From the NCBI GenBank assembly GCA_947623455.1, contig OX392532.1:620001-684000 (forward strand): a DNA stretch of 64,000 nt, in the 5' to 3' direction. Both the position numbers and the translations under genes were made by a program. A model generated the notes under the pieces. It did no database searches. It was not told the DNA's origin and worked only from the letters and a program-made list of their open reading frames with translations. Below, one piece after another: positions 44,755 to 59,500 of the stretch. Numbering within the stretch: the stretch's first letter is position 1; every line of letters begins with the position of its first letter. Origin of the DNA: Mimachlamys varia. Taxonomy: Eukaryota; Mollusca; Bivalvia; Pectinida; Pectinidae.

Positions 44755-47555
44755 CAGATTTGTATGATCACATAAGTGTACATACACGTATCACCTATGA
44801 CCTATACCTAGATACTGAGCTGTAAGTACATATCACATAAGTGTACATACACGTATCACCAAGGACCTATACCTAGATACTGAGCTGTAAGTACATATCA
44901 CATAAGTGTACATACATGTATCACCAAGGACCTATATATACCTAGATACTGAGCTGTAAGTACATATCACATAAGTGTACATACATGTATCACCAAGGAC
45001 CTATATATACCTAGATACTGAGCTGTAAGTACAGATCACATAAGTGTACATACATGTATCACCAAGGACCTATACCTAGATACTGAGCTGTAAGTACATA
45101 TCACATAAGTGTACATACATGTATCACCAAGGACCTATACCTAGATACTGAGGTGTAAGTACATATCACATAAGTGTACATACATGTATCACCAAGGACC
45201 TATACCTAGATACTGAGGTGTAAGTACATATCACATAAGTGTACATACATGTATCACCAAGGACCTATACCTAGATACTGAGCTGTAAGTACATATCACA
45301 TAAGTGTACATACATGTATCACCAAGGACCTATACCTAGATACTGAGCTGTAAGTACATATCACATAAGTGTACATACATGTATCACCAAGGACCTATAC
45401 CACCTAGGTACTGAGCTGTAAGTACATATCACATAAGTGTACATACATGTATCACCAAGGACCTATACCTAGATACTGAGCTGTAAGTACATATCACATA
45501 AGTGTACATACATGTATCACCAAGGACCTATACCTAGATACTGAGCTGTAAGTACATATCACATAAGTGTACATACATGTATCACCAAGGACCTACATGT
45601 ATACCTAGATACTGAGCTGTAAGTACATATCACATAAGTGTACATACATGTATCACCAAGGACCTATACCTAGATACTGAGCTGTAAGTACATATCACAT
45701 AAGTGTACATACATGTATCACCAAGGACCTATACCTTGATACTGAGCTGTAAGTACATATCACATAAGTGTACATACATGTATCACCAAGGACCTATACC
45801 ACCTAGATACTGAGCTGTAAGTACATATATCACATAAGTGTACATACATGTATCACCAAGGACCTATACCTAGATACTGAGCTGTAAGTACATATCACAT
45901 AAGTGTACATACATGTATCACCAAGGACCTATACCTAGATACTGAGCTGTAAGTACATATCACATAAGTGTACATACATGTATCACCAAGGACCTATACC
46001 TTGATACTGAGCTGTAAGTACATATCACATAAGTGTACATACATGTATCACCAAGGACCTATACCTAGATACTGAGCTGTAAGTACATATCACATAAGTG
46101 TACATACATGTATCACCAAGGACCTATACCTTGATACTGAGCTGTAAGTACATATCACATAAGTGTACATACATGTATCACCAAGGACCTATACCACCTA
46201 GATACTGAGCTGTAAGTACATATCACATAAGTGTACATACATGTATCACCAAGGACCTATACCTAGATACTGAGCTGTAAGTACATATCACATAAGTGTA
46301 CATACATGTATCACCAAGGACCTATACCACCTAGATACTGAGGTGTAAGTACATATCACATAAGTGTACATACATGTATCACCAAGGACCTATACCTAGA
46401 TACTGAGCTGTAAGTACATATCACATAAGTGTACATACATGTATCACCAAGGACCTATACCTAGATACTGAGCTGTAAGTACATATCACATAAGTGTACA
46501 TACATGTATCACCAAGGACCTATACCTAGATACTGAGCTGTAAGTACATATCACATAAGTGTACATACAGGTATCACCAAGGACCTATACCACCTAGATA
46601 CTGAGCTGTAAGTACATATCACATAAGTGTACATACATGTATCACCAAGGACCTATACCTAGATACTGAGCTGTAAGTACATATCACATAAGTGTACATA
46701 CATGTATCACCAAGGACCTATACCTAGATACTGAGCTGTAAGTACATATATCACATAAGTGTACATACATGTATCACCAAGGACCTATACCACCTAGATA
46801 CTGAGCTGTAAGTACATATCACATAAGTGTACATACATGTATCACCAAGGACCTATACCTAGATACTGAGCTGTAAGTACATATATCACATAAGTGTACA
46901 TACATGTATCACCAAGGACCTATACCTAGATACTGAGCTGTAAGTACATATCACATAAGTGTACATACATGTATCACCAAGGACCTATACCTTGATACTG
47001 AGCTGTAAGTACATATCACATAAGTGTACATACATGTATCACCAAGGACCTATACCTAGATACTGAGCTGTAAGTACATATCACATAAGTGTACATACAT
47101 GTATCACCAAGGACCTATACCTAGATACTGAGCTGTAAGTACATATCACATAAGTGTACATACATGTATCACCAAGGACCTATACCACCTAGATACTGAG
47201 TTGTAAGTACATATCACATAAGTGTACATACATGTATCACCAAGGACCTGTACCTAGATACTGAGCTGTAAGTACATATCACATAAGTGTATATACATGT
47301 ATCACCAAGGACCTATACCACCTAGATACTGAGCTGTAAGTACAGATCACATAAGTGTACATACATGTATCACCAAGGACCTATACCACCTAGATACTGA
47401 GCTGTAAGTACAGATCACATAAGTGTACATACATGTATCACCAAGGACCTATACCACCTAGATACTGAGCTGTAAGTACAGATCACATAAGTGTACATAC
47501 ATGTATCACCAAGGACCTATACCTAGATACTGAGCTGTAAGTACATATCACATAC
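44755..47555 (-). repeat. 2.8-kb minisatellite of ~65-bp units abutting an FBXO21 donor
   Basis: About 42 units of 65-70 bases: ACCTATACCTAGATACTGAG, CTGTAAGTACATATCACATA, AGTGTACATACATGTATCAC, CAAGG. In the sense direction a unit runs from GTATAGGTCC to GTATCTAG, again GT to AG. The first unit is continuous with the donor GGAG|GTATGTGATATGTAC of the exon at 47556. The copies keep everything from donor +2 on, but have TT instead of GT at the splice position. Length variants come from ACC insertions in TACCACC. Confidence 0.93.
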
Positions 47556-47675
47556 CTCCTTGTTTTTCTTCTCTTTGTAGGTCTGTTCCTGTTCCTCTAC
47601 TGTATTTTTCAGGTAATTTATCAGTGGTGCATGGGAAACGTCCAGTTCTGCTATCTTCTCCAGCATACCAGATGT
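47556..47675 (-). CDS. FBXO21: FBXO21, helical linker exon
   Basis: A 120-base exon (40 codons, phase 0 at both ends) encoding TSGMLEKIAELDVSHAPLIN then YLKNTVEEQEQTYKEKKNKE. The predicted segment is helical, ending in a charged, possibly coiled-coil stretch that leads to the YccV-like domain. The family normally has such a linker between its transglutaminase-like region and the YccV domain. The acceptor is TTTTTACCAG|ACA and the donor is AAGGAG|GTATGT. Support comes from matching phases on both sides and position, with weaker residue conservation than the other exons. Confidence 0.85.
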
Positions 47676-48904
47676 CTGGTAAAAAGTCAACCCAAAACAA
47701 TGATGTCATAGGAAATCTGATAAAACAAAATCACTAATTACCATATCACCAGTGTGTGCCTGTCATTAGCTGTAAATGGCAGTACAGCATTATTGTTCCC
47801 TACATGAGATCAATTAACAGGGATTAATTAAACTTATTTTACAACAATTGTGAAAGAAAATAAGTTTCACACTTTGGTATTGTCTGATTTTTTTTCATCA
47901 ACATATTTCAATCATTTTTGTTAGTCCAGATATTAGGGCATGTAGGGGCTTTTAATGTGGGAGCGAATTTATCTATTGTTTATTTTTTTAGACCTTTTAG
48001 TAAAAGGAGTAAATTTTATTTACCCTAAAAAATCACCACGTGGTTAGGTATAGGCCTCTCCCAAAAGTGTTGTTATTCCCCTTGATACGCCACAATGGTG
48101 GATACAAGATGGACTTCAGGAAAGTCTTGTGATGATTTGGCGCCATGCGACAATCAGACTTGTTTCAAAAACACTTCCCAATGTAGCCATGATATGGGAA
48201 ACAAGGGAGATAACAACACTATTGAGATAGGCCTATGGCTAGGTTCCCCACTGCCCACACCTATTCACCACCGACTACATCAAATCAGACCCAGTTTATC
48301 TTCAGGATTCTTTGACAAGATACAATTATTATGTTTGAACTAGTTTCCACCAAAACCGAACAAATAATAAAGTTTTATAACATGGTTGTGACATCATCTG
48401 TTATTCTTGTTATGAAGTATAGTTGAGGCAATTCTACTATTATCAACTACTACTGTGGAAAGTAACATTATAAGAATAGTTTGAAAAACTATGAGTTATT
48501 TCATCTAGATTTGACACAGCTATACATCACTCTATTAATTAACACTTTCTCTGGTTATCTGTCAGAAAACTCACAATCCATAACATTGTTTACCTGTTCC
48601 CTAGCTAACAGGGCCACATTACCAATTATCTTTACTATTCTACAGTTTTTTTGCGATTTTCCTAAATTACTTGGCTTACAGGTTTGGTTAACTAATTCAC
48701 CCCTTAAATTTCATAATGAACTACTCCAACCATTGATCTGGAAGGGTTCAAAAGTGTCTTTAGGAGTGAATGATTTAATATGTTTTACATTTGCCTTTTT
48801 AAACTTGTTTACCTATTTGTGAGAACATAAACATTCCAATTATTTATGAATGAATGATGGATGATAAAAATCCTCGACAGACAAAAAGACTTTTCACACT
48901 AAGT
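47676..48904. other. FBXO21 intron, no recognised feature
   Basis: 1.2 kb without arrays. A stretch near 48060-48350 is GC-richer (CACAATGGTGGATACAAGAT) and might be an old transposon fragment, but no ends were found. Confidence 0.45.
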
Positions 48905-50385
48905 AACACAATACTTTACCGTAACCTATAACACAACTGTTAGGAAACCTTACCTCACTTAGGTTAATACCAGGTGTCACGGACACACAATACTTTACCG
49001 TTACCTATAACACAACTAAGGAAATCTCACCTTACTCAGGTTAATGCAAGGTGTCACGGACACACAATACTTTACCGTAACCTATAACACAACTAAGGAA
49101 ATCTCACCTTACTCAGGTTAATACAATTTGACACGGACACACAATACTTTACCGTTACCTATAACACAACTAAGGAAATCTCACCTTACTCAGGTTAATA
49201 CAATTTGACACGGACACACAATAATTTACTGTTACCTATAACACAACTAAGGAAATCTCACCTTACTCAGGTTAAAATACAATTTGACACGGACACACAA
49301 TACTTTACCGTTACCTATAACACAACTGTCAGGAAACCTCACCTGACTCAGGTTGATACCAGGTGACACAGACACACAATACTTTACCGTAACCTATAAC
49401 ACAACTGTCAGAAAATCTCACCCGACTCAGGTTAATACGAGGTGACACGGACACACAATACTTTACCGTTACCTATAACACAACTGTCAGAAAATCTCAA
49501 CCGACTCCGGTCAATACCAGGTGACATGGACACACAATTCTTTACTGTAACCTATAACACAACTGTCAGGAAATCTCACCCAACTCAGGTTAATACCAGG
49601 TGCCATGGACACACAATACTTTACCGTAACCTATAACACAACTGTCAGGAAATCTCACCTGACTCAGGTTGATACCAGGTGACACGGACACACAATACTT
49701 TACCGTAACCTATAACACAACTGTCAGGAAATCTCACCTGACTCAGGTTGATACCAGGTGACACAGACACACAATACTTTACCGTAACCTATAACACAAC
49801 TGTCAGAAAATCTCACCCGACTCAGGTTAATACGAGGTGACACGGACACACAATACTTTACCGTAACCTGTAACACAACTAAGGAAATCTCACCCGACTC
49901 AGGTCAATACAAGGTGACACAGACACACAATACTTTACTGTTACCTATAACACAACTGTCAGGAAACCTCACCTGACTCAGGTCAATACCAGGTGACACA
50001 GACACACAATACTTTACTGTTACCTATAACACAACTGTCAGAAAATCTCACCCAACTCAGGTTAATACCAGGTGCCATGGACACACAATACTTTACCGTA
50101 ACCTATAACACAACTGTCAGGAAACCTTACCTGACTCAGGTTAATACCCAGGTGACACGGACACACAATACTTTACCGTAACCTACAACACAACTAAGGA
50201 AACCTCACCTGACTCAGGTTAATACAAGGTGTCACGGACACACAATTCTTTACTGTAACCTATAACACAACTGTCAGAAAATCTCACCCGACTCAGGTTA
50301 ATACCCAGGTGACACGGACACACAATACTTTACTGTAACCTATAACACAATTTAGGAAACCTCACCCGACTCAGGTTGATACCCA
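48905..50385 (-). repeat. 74-79-bp minisatellite copying an FBXO21 exon end and donor
   Basis: About 19 units. In the sense direction each contains TGTCCGTGTCACCTGGTATT then AACCTGAGTCGG|GTGAGATT. The exon's own end reads TGTCCGTGTCAACCTTCACC then TGGGTATCAACCTGAGTCGG|GTGAGG. So the unit copies about 35 coding bases (with a small internal deletion) and the donor. Each unit also carries GTTGTGTTATAG|GTTACGG, an acceptor-like site. Shorter (74-75) units lack CTGTC. Confidence 0.93.
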
Positions 50386-50545
50386 GGTGAAGGTTGACAC
50401 GGACACTCAGTAGTAACATATCCACGTCATGAGGAGACAAAATAACAGCTAGGTCAAGGGCATTCCTCAGACCAAGTAAACCGTTACCGACGTTACTCTG
50501 CTGGCGACCAATACCGATCAGGTTACGGCACATCCTCTTGTAAAC
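50366..50545 (-). CDS. FBXO21: FBXO21, TPR-like exon after the transglutaminase-like core
   Basis: A 180-base exon (60 codons, phase 0 to 0) encoding VYKRMCRNLIGIGRQQ, then LLGLRNALDLAVILSPHDVD and MLLLSVRVNLHLGINLSR. The LRNALDL---LSP-DVD-LLL-R--LHLGIN pattern is the conserved helical repeat after the SirB1/transglutaminase-like core in this family. The acceptor is ATGTTGTAG|GTTTAC and the donor is AGTCGG|GTGAGG. This exon is enclosed by two minisatellites: the 10.6-kb array copies its acceptor, and the 74-79-bp array copies its donor and last codons. Confidence 0.95.
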
Positions 50546-53500
50546 CTACAACATATACACATTGATACACTAGTACACCTACAACACATACACATTGATA
50601 CACTTGTACACCTACAACATATACACATTGATACACTTGTACACCTACAACATATACACATTGATACACTTGTACACCTACAACATATACACATTGATAC
50701 ACTAGTACACCTACAACACATATACATTGATACACTAGTACACCTACAACATATACACATTGATACACTTGTACACCTACAACATATACACATTGATACA
50801 CTAGTACACCTACAACACATATACATTGATACACTAGTACACCTACAACATATACACATTGATACACTAGTACACCTACAACATATATACATTGATACAC
50901 TTGTACACCTACAACATATACACATTGATACACATGTACACCTACAACATATACACATTGATACACTTGTACACCTACAACATATACACATTGATACACT
51001 AGTACACCTACAACATATACACATTGATACACTAGTACACCTACAACATATATACATTGATACACTTGTACACCTACAACATATACACATTGATACACTA
51101 GTACACCTACAACATATACACATTGATACACTAGTACACCTACAACATATACACATTGATACACTAGTACACCTACAACATATACACATTGATACACTAG
51201 TACACCTACAACATATACACATTGATACACTAGTACACCTACAACATATAAACATTGATACACTAGTACACCTACAACATATACACATTGATACACTTGT
51301 ACACCTACATCATATACACATTGATACACTTGTACACCTACAACATATACACATTGATACACTTGTACACCTACAACATATACACATTGATACACTTGTA
51401 CACCTACATCATATACACATTGATACACTTGTACACCTACAACATATACACATTGATACACTTGTACACCTACAACATATACACATTGATACACTTGTAC
51501 ACCTAGAACATATACACATTGATACACTAGTACACCTACAACATATACACATTGATACACTTGTACACCTACAACATATACACATTGATACACTTGTACA
51601 CCTAGAACATATACACATTGATACACTAGTACACCTACAACATATAAACATTGATACACTAGTACACCTACAACATATACACATTGATACACTAGTACAC
51701 CTACAACATATACACATTGATACACTTGTACACCTACAACATATACACATTGATACACTAGTACACCTACAACGTATACACATTGATACACTTGTACACC
51801 TACAACATATACACATTGATACACTTGTACACCTACAACATATACACACTGATACACTTGTACACCTACAACATATACACATTGATACACTAGTACACCT
51901 ACAACATATACACATTGATACACTTGTACACCTACAACATATACACATTGATACACTTGTACACCTACAACATATACACATTGATACACTTGTACACCTA
52001 CAACATATACACATTGATACACTTGTACACCTACAACATATACACATTGATACACTAGTACACCTACAACATATACACATTGATACACTAGTACACCTAC
52101 AACATATACACATTGATACACTAGTACACCTACAACATATAAACATTGATACACTAGTACACCTACAACATATACACATTGATACACTTGTACACCTACA
52201 ACATATACACATTGATACACTTGTACACCTACAACATATACACATTGATACACTAGTACACCTACAACATATACACATTGATACACTAGTACACCTACAA
52301 CATATACACATTGATACACTAGTACACCTACAACATATACACATTGATACACTAGTACACCTACAACATATACACATTGATACACTAGTACACCTACAAC
52401 ATATACACAATGATACTCATGTACACCTACAACATATACACACTGATACACTAGTACACCTACAACATATACACATTGATACACTTGTACACCTACAACA
52501 TATACACATTGATACACTTGTACACCTACAACATATACACATTGATACACTTGTACACCTACAACATATACACATTGATACACTAGTACACCTACAACAT
52601 ATACACATTGATACACTAGTACACCTACAACATATACACATTGATACACATGTACACCTACAACATATACACATTGATACACTAGTACACCTACAACATA
52701 TACACACTGATACACTTGTACACCTACAACATATACACATTGATACACTAGTACACCAACAACATATACACATTGATACACTAGTACAACTACAACATAT
52801 ACACAATGATACTCATGTACACCTACAACATATACACACTGATACACTAGTACACCTACAACATATACACAATGATACTCATGTACACCTACAACATATA
52901 CACACTGATACACTTGTACACCTACAACATATACACATTGATACACTAGTACACCTACAACATATACACATTGATACACTTGTACACCTACAACATATAC
53001 ACATTGATACACTAGTACACCTTCAACACATACACATTGATACACTTGTACACCTACAACACATACACATTGATACACTAGTACACCTACAACATATACA
53101 CATTGATACACTAGTACACCTACAACATATACACATTGATACACTAGTACACCTACAACATATACACATTGATACACTTGTACATCTACAACATATACAC
53201 ATTGATACACTAGTACACCTACAACATATACACATTGATACACTTGTACATCTACAACATATACACATTGATACACTAGTACACCTACAACATATACACA
53301 TTGATACACTTGTACACCTACAACATATACACATTGATACACTTGTACACCTACAACATATACACCTTGATACACTTGTACACCTACAACATATACACAT
53401 TTATACACTAGTACACCTACAACATATACACATTGATACACTTGTACACCTAGAACATATACACATTGATACACTTGTACACCAACATACACACACAGAT

Positions 53501-56500
53501 ACACTAGTACGCCTACAACATATACACATTGATACACTTGTACACCTACAACATATACACATTGATACACTAGTACACCTACAACATATACACATTGATA
53601 CACTTGTACACCTACAACATATACACATTGATACACTTGTACACCTACAACATATACACATTGATACACTTGTACACCTACAACACATACACATTGATGC
53701 ACTAGTACACCTACAACATATACACATTGATGCACTTGTACACCTACAACATATACACATTGATACACTAGTACACCTACAACATATACACATTGATACA
53801 CTAGTACACCTACAACATATACACATTGATACACTAGTACACCTACAACATATACACATTGATACACTAGTACACCTACAACATATACACATTGATACAC
53901 TTGTACACTTACAACATATACACATTGATACACTAGTACACCTACAACATATACACATTGATACATTTGTACACCTACAACATATACACATTGATACACT
54001 TGTACACCTTCAACATATATACATTGATACACTAGTACACCTACAACATATACACATTGATACACTAGTACACCTACAACATATACACATTGATACACCT
54101 ACAACATATACACATTGATACACTAGTACACCTACAACATATACACATTGATACACTAGTACACCTACAACACATACACATTGATACACTAGTACACCTA
54201 CAACATATACACATTGATACACTAGTACACCTAGAACATATACACATTGATACACTAGTACACCTACAACATATACACATTGATACACTAGTACACCTAC
54301 AACATATACACATTGATACACTAGTACACTTACAACACATACACATTGATACACTAGTACACCTACAACATATACACACTGATACACTAGTACACCTACA
54401 ATATATACACATTGATACACTAGTACACCTACAACATATACACATTGATACACTAGTACACCTACAACATATACACATTGATACACTAGTACACCTACAA
54501 CATATACACATTGATACACTAGTACACCTACAACATATACACATTGATACACTAGTACACCTACAACATATACACATTGATACACTAGTACACCTGCAAC
54601 ATATACACATTGATACACTAGTACACCTACAACATATACACATTGATACACTAGTACACCTACAACATATACACATTGATACACTTGTACACCTACAACA
54701 TATACACATTGATACACTAGTACACCTACAACATATACCCATTGATACACTAGTACACCTACAACATATACACATTGATACACTAGTACACCTACAACAT
54801 ATACACACTGATACACTAGTACACCTACAACATATACACATTGATACACTTGTACACCTACAACATATACACATTGATACACTAGTACACCTACAACATA
54901 TACACATTGATACACTAGTACACCTACAACATATACACATTGATACACTTGTACACCTATAACATATACACATTGATACACTAGTACACCTACAACATAT
55001 ACACATTGATACACTTGTACACCTACAACATATACACATTGATACACTAGTACACCTACAACATATACACATTGATACACTTGTACACCTACAACAAATA
55101 CACATTGATACACTTGTACACCTACAACATATACACATTGATACACTTGTACACCTACAACATATACACATTGATACACTTGTACACCTACAAAATATAC
55201 ACATTGATACACTTGTACACCTACAACATATACACATTGATACACTTGCAAACCTACAACATATACACATTGATACACTTGTACACCTACAACATATACA
55301 CATTGATACACTAGTACACCTACAACATATACACATTGATACACTTGTACACCTACAACATATACACATTGATACACTTGTACACCTACAACATATACAC
55401 ATTGATACACTAGTACACCTACAACATATACACATTGATACACTTGTACACCTACAACATATACACATTGATACACTTGTACACCTACAACATATACACA
55501 ATGATACTCATGTACACCTACAACATATACACATTGATACACTAGTACACCTACAACATATACACATTGATACACTAGTACACCTACAACATATACACAT
55601 TGATACACTTGTACACCTACAACATATACACATTGATACACTTGTACACCTACAACATATACACATTGATACACTTGTACACCTACAACATATACACATT
55701 GATACACTAGTACACCTACAACATATACACATTGATACACTTGTACACCTACAACATATACACATTGATACACTTGTACACCTACAACATATACACATTG
55801 ATACACTTGTACACCTACAACATATACACATTGATACACTTGTACACCTACAACATATACACAATGATACACTTGTACACCTACAACATATACACATTGA
55901 TACACTAGTACACCTACAACATATACACATTGATACACTAGTACACCTACAACATATACACATTGATACACTAGTACACCTACAACACATACACATTGAT
56001 ACACTAGTACACCTACAACATATACACATTGATACACTAGTACACCTGCAACACATACACATTGATACACTTGTACACCTACAACATATACACATTGATA
56101 CACTAGTACACCTACAACATATACACATTGATACACATGTACACCTACAGCATATACACATTGATACACTAGTACACCTACAACATATACACACTGATAC
56201 ATACATGTACACCTACAACATATACACATTGATACACTAGTACACCTACAACATATACACATTGATACACTTGTACACCTACAACATATACACATTGATA
56301 CACTAGTACACCTACAACATATACACATTGATACACTAGTACACCTACAACATATACACATTGATACACTTGTACACCTACAAAATATACACATTGATAC
56401 ACTTGTACACCTACAACATATACACATTGATACACTAGTACACCTACAACATATACACATTGATACACTAGTACACCTACAACATATACACATTGATACA

Positions 56501-59500
56501 CTTGTACACCTACAACATATACACATTGATACACTTGTACACCTACAACATATACACATTGATACACTAGTACACCTACAACATATACACATTGATACAC
56601 TAGTACACCTACATCATATACACATTGATACACTAGTACACCTACAACATATACACATTGATACACTTGTACACCTACAACATATACACATTGATACACT
56701 TGTACAACTACAACATATACACATTGATACACTAGTACACCTACAACATATACACATTGATACACATGTACACCTACAGCATATACACATTGATACACTA
56801 GTACACCTACAACATATACACATTGATACACTTGTACACCTACAACATATACACATTGATACACTAGTACACCTACAACATATACACATTGATACACTTG
56901 TAACCTACAACATATACACACTGATACATACATGTACACCTACAACATATACACATTGATACACTAGTACACCTACAACATATACACATTGATACACTTG
57001 TACACCTACAACATATACACATTGATACACTTGTACACCTACAACATATACACATTGATACACTTGTACACCTACAACATATACACATTGATACACTAGT
57101 ACACCTACAACATATACACATTGATACACTTGTAACCTACAACATATACACACTGATACATACATGTACACCTACAACATATACACATTGATACACTAGT
57201 ACACCTACAACATATACACACTGATACATACATGTACACCTACAACATATACACATTGATACACTTGTACACCTACAACATATACACATTGATACACTTG
57301 TACACCTACAACATATACACATTGATACACTAGTACACCTACAACATATACACATTGATACACATGTACACCTACAGCATATACACATTGATACACTAGT
57401 ACACCTACAACATATACACATTGATACACTTGTACACCTACAACATATACACATTGATACACATGTACACCTACAACATATACACATTGATACACTTGTA
57501 CACCTACAACATATACACATTGATACACTTGTACACCTACAACATATACACATTGATACACTAGTACACCTACAACATATACACATTGATACACTTGTAC
57601 ACCTACAACATATACACATTGATACACTTGTACACCTACAACATATACACATTGATACACTTGTACACCTACAACAAATACACATTGATACACTAGTACA
57701 CCTACAACATATACACATTGATACACTTGTACACCTACAACATATACACATTGATACACTTGTACACCTACAACATATACACATTGATACACTAGTACAC
57801 CTACAACATATACACATTGATACACTTGTACACCTACAACATATACACATTGATACACTTGTACACCTACAACATATACACATTGATACACTAGTACACC
57901 TACAACATATACACATTGATACACTAGTACACCTACAACATATACACACTTATACACTTGTACACCTACAACATATACACATTGATACACTAGTACACCT
58001 ACAACATATACACATTGATACACTTGTAACCTACAACATATACACACTGATACATACATGTACACCTACAATATATACACATTGATGCACTAGTACACCT
58101 TCAACATATACACATTGATACACTTGTACACCTACAACATATACACATTGATACACTTGTACACCTACAACATATACACATTGATACACTAGTACACCTA
58201 CAACATATACACATTGATACACTAGTACACCTACAACATATACACATTGATACACTAGTACACCTACAACATATACACATTGATACACTAGTACACCTAC
58301 AACATATACACATTGATACACTAGTACACCTACAACATATACACATTGATACACTAGTACACCTACAACATATACACATTGATACACTAGTACACCTACA
58401 ACATATACACATTGATACACTAGTACACCTACAACATATACACATTGATACACTTGTACACCTACAACATATACACATTGATACACTTGTACACCTACAA
58501 CATATACACATTGATACACTAGTACACCTACAACACATATACATTGATACACTAGTACACCTACAACATATACACACTGATACACTAGTACACCTACAAC
58601 ATATACACATTGATACACTTGTACACCTACAACATATACACATTGATACACTTGTACACCTACAACATATACACATTGATACACTAGTACACCTACAACA
58701 CATATACATTGATACACTAGTACACCTACAACACATACACATTGATACACTTGTACACCTACAACATATACACATTGATACACTAGTACACCTACAACAC
58801 ATACACATTGATACACTTGTACACCTACAACATATACACATTGATACACTTGTACACCTACAACATATACACATTGATACACTTGTACACCTACAACATA
58901 TACACATTGATACACTAGTACACCTACAACATATACACATTGATACACTTGTACACCTACAACATATACACATTGATACACTAGTACACCTACAACATAT
59001 ACACATTGATACACTAGTACACCTACAACATATACACATTGATACACTTGTACACCTACAACATATACACATTGATACACTTGTACACCTACAACATATA
59101 CACACTGATACACTTGTACACCTACAACATATACACATTGATACACTAGTACACCTACAACATATACACATTGATACACTAGTACACCTACAACACATAC
59201 ACATTGATACACTTGTACACCTACAACATATACACATTGATACACTTGTACACCTACAACATATACACATTGATACACTAGTACACCTACAACACATACA
59301 CATTGATACACTTGTACACCTACAACATATACACATTGATACACTTGTACACCTACAACATATACACATTGATACACTAGTACACCTACAACATATACAC
59401 ATTGATACACTTGTACACCTACAACATATACACATTGATACACTTGTACACCTACAACATATACACATTGATACACTTGTACACCTACAACATATACACA

